A DNA stretch of 64,000 nucleotides, from assembly GCA_042854365.1 (NCBI GenBank), contig AP031437.1, positions 868,001 through 932,000 of the forward strand, given 5' to 3'. The notes under the pieces are model-generated. The model saw only the letters and a list, made by a program, of their open reading frames with translations. It had not been told where the DNA came from and did not search any database. Source of the DNA: Anaeromassilibacillus sp001305115 (GTDB lineage: Bacteria > Bacillota > Clostridia > Oscillospirales > Acutalibacteraceae). A program made the translations under genes and the position numbers. Positions 61,774 to 64,000 of the stretch are shown one piece after another (position 1 is the first letter of the stretch; each line of letters starts with the position of its first letter).

Positions 61774-63963
61774 ATGCGGCGGCCATTTGCGCTGGTTGGA
61801 TTCACGTATCTGCTGGCGCAGGTGGCCGCTGTTTTTCTGGGGCTACCTTGGGCTCTGCCTATCGCCTGTGTGCTGTTATTTTTAATGGGCGTGTCACTCA
61901 TGATTCCACGCTTGCGGATGGGGATTTTCCCAGTGGCGCTTTGTGCAGCTTCGCTGGCATTTGGTGGTTTTGCAGCGTTGGCTCCAGCGGTCACCCTTCC
62001 AGGAGAAGAACTGAATGATCGGGAGGCAAGCTTTGTAGGAACGCTAGAAGAGGCGCCTTACCGCTCTTACGACAATCGGTATTGTACCATCCGATTAGAA
62101 AGTCTGGATGAGGAGCCTGTAGATTTTCGAGTTCGGCTTTTGGTACCGGAAAATCTAGTTGGAGAAGCGGGAACTTGCCTGAAAGGGAAGGCCCATTTCT
62201 ATCTGCCGCGCGGTGGGGACGGTTTTTCGAGTAGAAACTATTATGCCTCTCAGGGAATTTCCGTGTGCGCCTATCTTTACGGATACGAACCATATCAGGT
62301 TATTCCTCCGGCATCAAAATCCTTTTGGCACCACATACAGGACCTGCGTATTTCTCTGGGTGAAGCGGTGGATTTTTTATTGCCGGAAGAGGAAGCCGGT
62401 TTGTTGAAAGGAGTTCTTTTGGGAGACAAATCCGGTATTTCACCGGAACTTACCGCAGACTTTCGAACGGTCGGTCTTTCTCATGTGATGGCAGTTTCCG
62501 GCTTACATATGACCACGGTGGCGAACCTGTTGACGGCTATTTTTCTTGCCCTGCATGTACCGCGAAGAGGAAGAGCTGTGCTTGCATCGTTGGGGGTATT
62601 GCTCTTTATGGCAGTGGTGGATTTTGCCCCTTCTGCTTCGCGCAGTGGGATCATGTGTCTACTGTATTTGGCAGGTGGATTCCTATCCCGCAGATCGGAT
62701 TCCTTGAATTCGCTGGGATTGGCCGTTTGGATTTTGTGTCTGGTCAGTCCTTTTGCCGGGGCAGATGTCGGATTATTGCTTTCCTTTTCCGCAACATTAG
62801 GCCTGATCCTCTGCTCAGGGCCGATCTGCCGGCGCTTGGACGCATGTGTTTCCAGTTGGAAGTATGGACGGCGTCTCTTTCACGCCATCCATGTAGTATT
62901 GGCAACCAGCATCAGCGCGACGTTGTTTACTTTTCCAGCAATGATGTTGACTTTCCGGACGGTTTCCGTTGTTGGACTGTTTGCAAATCTTTTAGCGCTG
63001 TGGCCAACGACTTTGCTACTACAGTTTGGTTTAGGCGCGGCGGTTTTACAGCTTTTGTTGCCCGGTACCCTGGCAGCCTTGCCTTTGGCGCTTCCAGCGG
63101 GGTGGTTGGCTAAATATCTGTGTACAGTGGTTTCGTTGCTTGCGCAGATTCCGTATGCCAATATACCGCTTTCTATGGGGTTTGTATTGTTGTGGGTGGC
63201 GGCAGTACTCTTTCTGTTGGCATTTTGGCTATTCATGGGACATTCTAAAAATTCTTTGCGGATTGTAGGATGGTTATCTTGTATTCTTCTCTTGGCCGGA
63301 GTATTTTCCTATCAGATTTCCCGGAGGAATCTCACGCGGATTGCAATAACCGATGTAGGGTCCGGCCTTTCAGTGGCCATTACGCGGAATGGGAATGCAG
63401 TTGTGATCGGGTGTGAAGGATATTCGGCTCAGGCCATAAAAGAGGAACTTCAGGGGCAAGGGATACGGTCGTTGGACGCGATGTTGTTATTCTCTCATTT
63501 TGGAGAGGAAGCACACAACGCTTCCGATGTTTTAGAAACCTTTTCAACGGAAAAATTAATCGTACCATCCGGTTATATGGACGACTTTTTGCAGACAAGG
63601 GTGGATTGCATCGGAGAGGTATATTCTTATCAAAATTGGGCGCGGCTGGCTCTCGGAGAAGCATTCACGGTTGAACTGGTTCCGGGAGCAGCGCTTTTGG
63701 AGGCCAATGGTGCTACGATGTTATTTTGTTCCGCAGATATGCAGGTGGAAGTACTCCCCAAGACTTGGCGTTCTCCGGACTTTGTAGTCCTAACCCAAGC
63801 TGTAGAGGGGGTTGCCGGCGAGTATACGATTTTATCCATGGACGAGGGAGAGGTTCAAGAAGCAGCCCGTGGGAGACGAAATGTTGCGGTTACGGCTGGC
63901 AGAGGAACAGTCGTGGTAGAGTTAACGGATGAACAAACATGCCGAATCAGGAGGGATGCATAA
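61774..63963 (+). CDS. comEC: ComEC/Rec2 family DNA-uptake channel
   Basis: 729 residues. N-terminal helices and an OB-like domain, then the Competence domain (about 200-480) with GLSHVMAVSGLHMTTVANLL and SASRSGIMCLLY, then a C-terminal beta-lactamase-like domain (about 515-729). The metal motif HxHxDH of active members is absent; only SHFGEEAHNA is left. ATG 61774 has AGGAGG 7 nt upstream. It would import single-stranded DNA, and overlaps holA, a common order in Firmicutes. Confidence 0.92.
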   Translation: MRRPFALVGFTYLLAQVAAVFLGLPWALPIACVLLFLMGVSLMIPRLRMGIFPVALCAASLAFGGFAALAPAVTLPGEELNDREASFVGTLEEAPYRSYDNRYCTIRLESLDEEPVDFRVRLLVPENLVGEAGTCLKGKAHFYLPRGGDGFSSRNYYASQGISVCAYLYGYEPYQVIPPASKSFWHHIQDLRISLGEAVDFLLPEEEAGLLKGVLLGDKSGISPELTADFRTVGLSHVMAVSGLHMTTVANLLTAIFLALHVPRRGRAVLASLGVLLFMAVVDFAPSASRSGIMCLLYLAGGFLSRRSDSLNSLGLAVWILCLVSPFAGADVGLLLSFSATLGLILCSGPICRRLDACVSSWKYGRRLFHAIHVVLATSISATLFTFPAMMLTFRTVSVVGLFANLLALWPTTLLLQFGLGAAVLQLLLPGTLAALPLALPAGWLAKYLCTVVSLLAQIPYANIPLSMGFVLLWVAAVLFLLAFWLFMGHSKNSLRIVGWLSCILLLAGVFSYQISRRNLTRIAITDVGSGLSVAITRNGNAVVIGCEGYSAQAIKEELQGQGIRSLDAMLLFSHFGEEAHNASDVLETFSTEKLIVPSGYMDDFLQTRVDCIGEVYSYQNWARLALGEAFTVELVPGAALLEANGATMLFCSADMQVEVLPKTWRSPDFVVLTQAVEGVAGEYTILSMDEGEVQEAARGRRNVAVTAGRGTVVVELTDEQTCRIRRDA

Positions 63964-64000
63964 TGCCGGAAATTACAGAGACAGAATTAAAAAAGCAAAT
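63963..64000 (+). CDS. holA: DNA polymerase III delta subunit, start only
   Basis: ATG at 63963 overlaps the comEC stop (TAATG). The twelve visible codons (PEITETELKKQ) match the usual HolA beginning and the usual gene order. The gene is cut by the window end, so the call leans on synteny. Confidence 0.65.
   Translation, partial: MPEITETELKKQ

Overview
The window is a stretch of chromosome from a low-to-mid GC Firmicute, most likely a gut anaerobe of the class Clostridia (Oscillospiraceae-like; the family is inference). Supporting signs are a sodium-pump decarboxylase pair (OadG/OadB), a DUF1836 regulator, the flavin-dependent thymidylate synthase ThyX with Tmk, a T-box leader before alaS, a CIRCE operator before clpB, sigma-A-type promoters, strong AGGAGG ribosome sites and many TTG/GTG starts. 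No tRNA or rRNA gene was seen.

Layout. 1-10.1 kb: end of an Ig-like surface protein, exonuclease III, an AraC/DUF1836 regulator pair, oadG-oadB, pcrA helicase and a MATE transporter. 10.1-22.5 kb: a cysteine-rich protein gene on the minus strand is split in two by an 11.5-kb element that carries a large serine recombinase at its left end. The two halves can be rejoined in frame at a 3-bp TGA core (10866-10868 and 22369-22371). The element is a decayed prophage. HicA, two HicB copies, a RecU-like resolvase, a DUF1492-like regulator, a tape-measure protein and others are broken by frameshifts and stop codons. The recombinase, two XRE regulators, an ECF-like sigma factor, a Gp15-like protein, a YefM-YoeB toxin-antitoxin pair and a zinc-ribbon protein are intact. 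It also carries a four-repeat orphan CRISPR array. 22.7-39 kb: a membrane-bound AraC regulator diverges from a secreted GH3 glycosidase. Then come clpB under CIRCE control, a giant secreted modular protein that shares its C-terminal module with the GH3 protein, and about 1.3 kb of decayed repeats of that module's 3' end. 39.6-64 kb: ordinary housekeeping genes: xpaC-telA, dinB, small stress and PPC-domain genes, a UbiB kinase, yitT, a tightly packed thyX-tmk-DUF2156-GNAT-DJ-1-formyl-THF ligase-mltG-U32-acyltransferase run, a penicillin-binding protein, alaS, a HIT protein, a phosphoribosyltransferase, comEC and the start of holA.

The most striking point is the split-gene element. Excision by the serine recombinase would restore a 276-residue protein in frame. 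In the excised circle, the same crossover would place a Shine-Dalgarno sequence and an ATG in front of the sigma-factor gene, which has no ribosome site while integrated. The inferred attB has a perfect 6-bp dyad centred on the core. This resembles skin-type elements that interrupt sporulation genes. A sporulation role for the split gene is only a hypothesis here.
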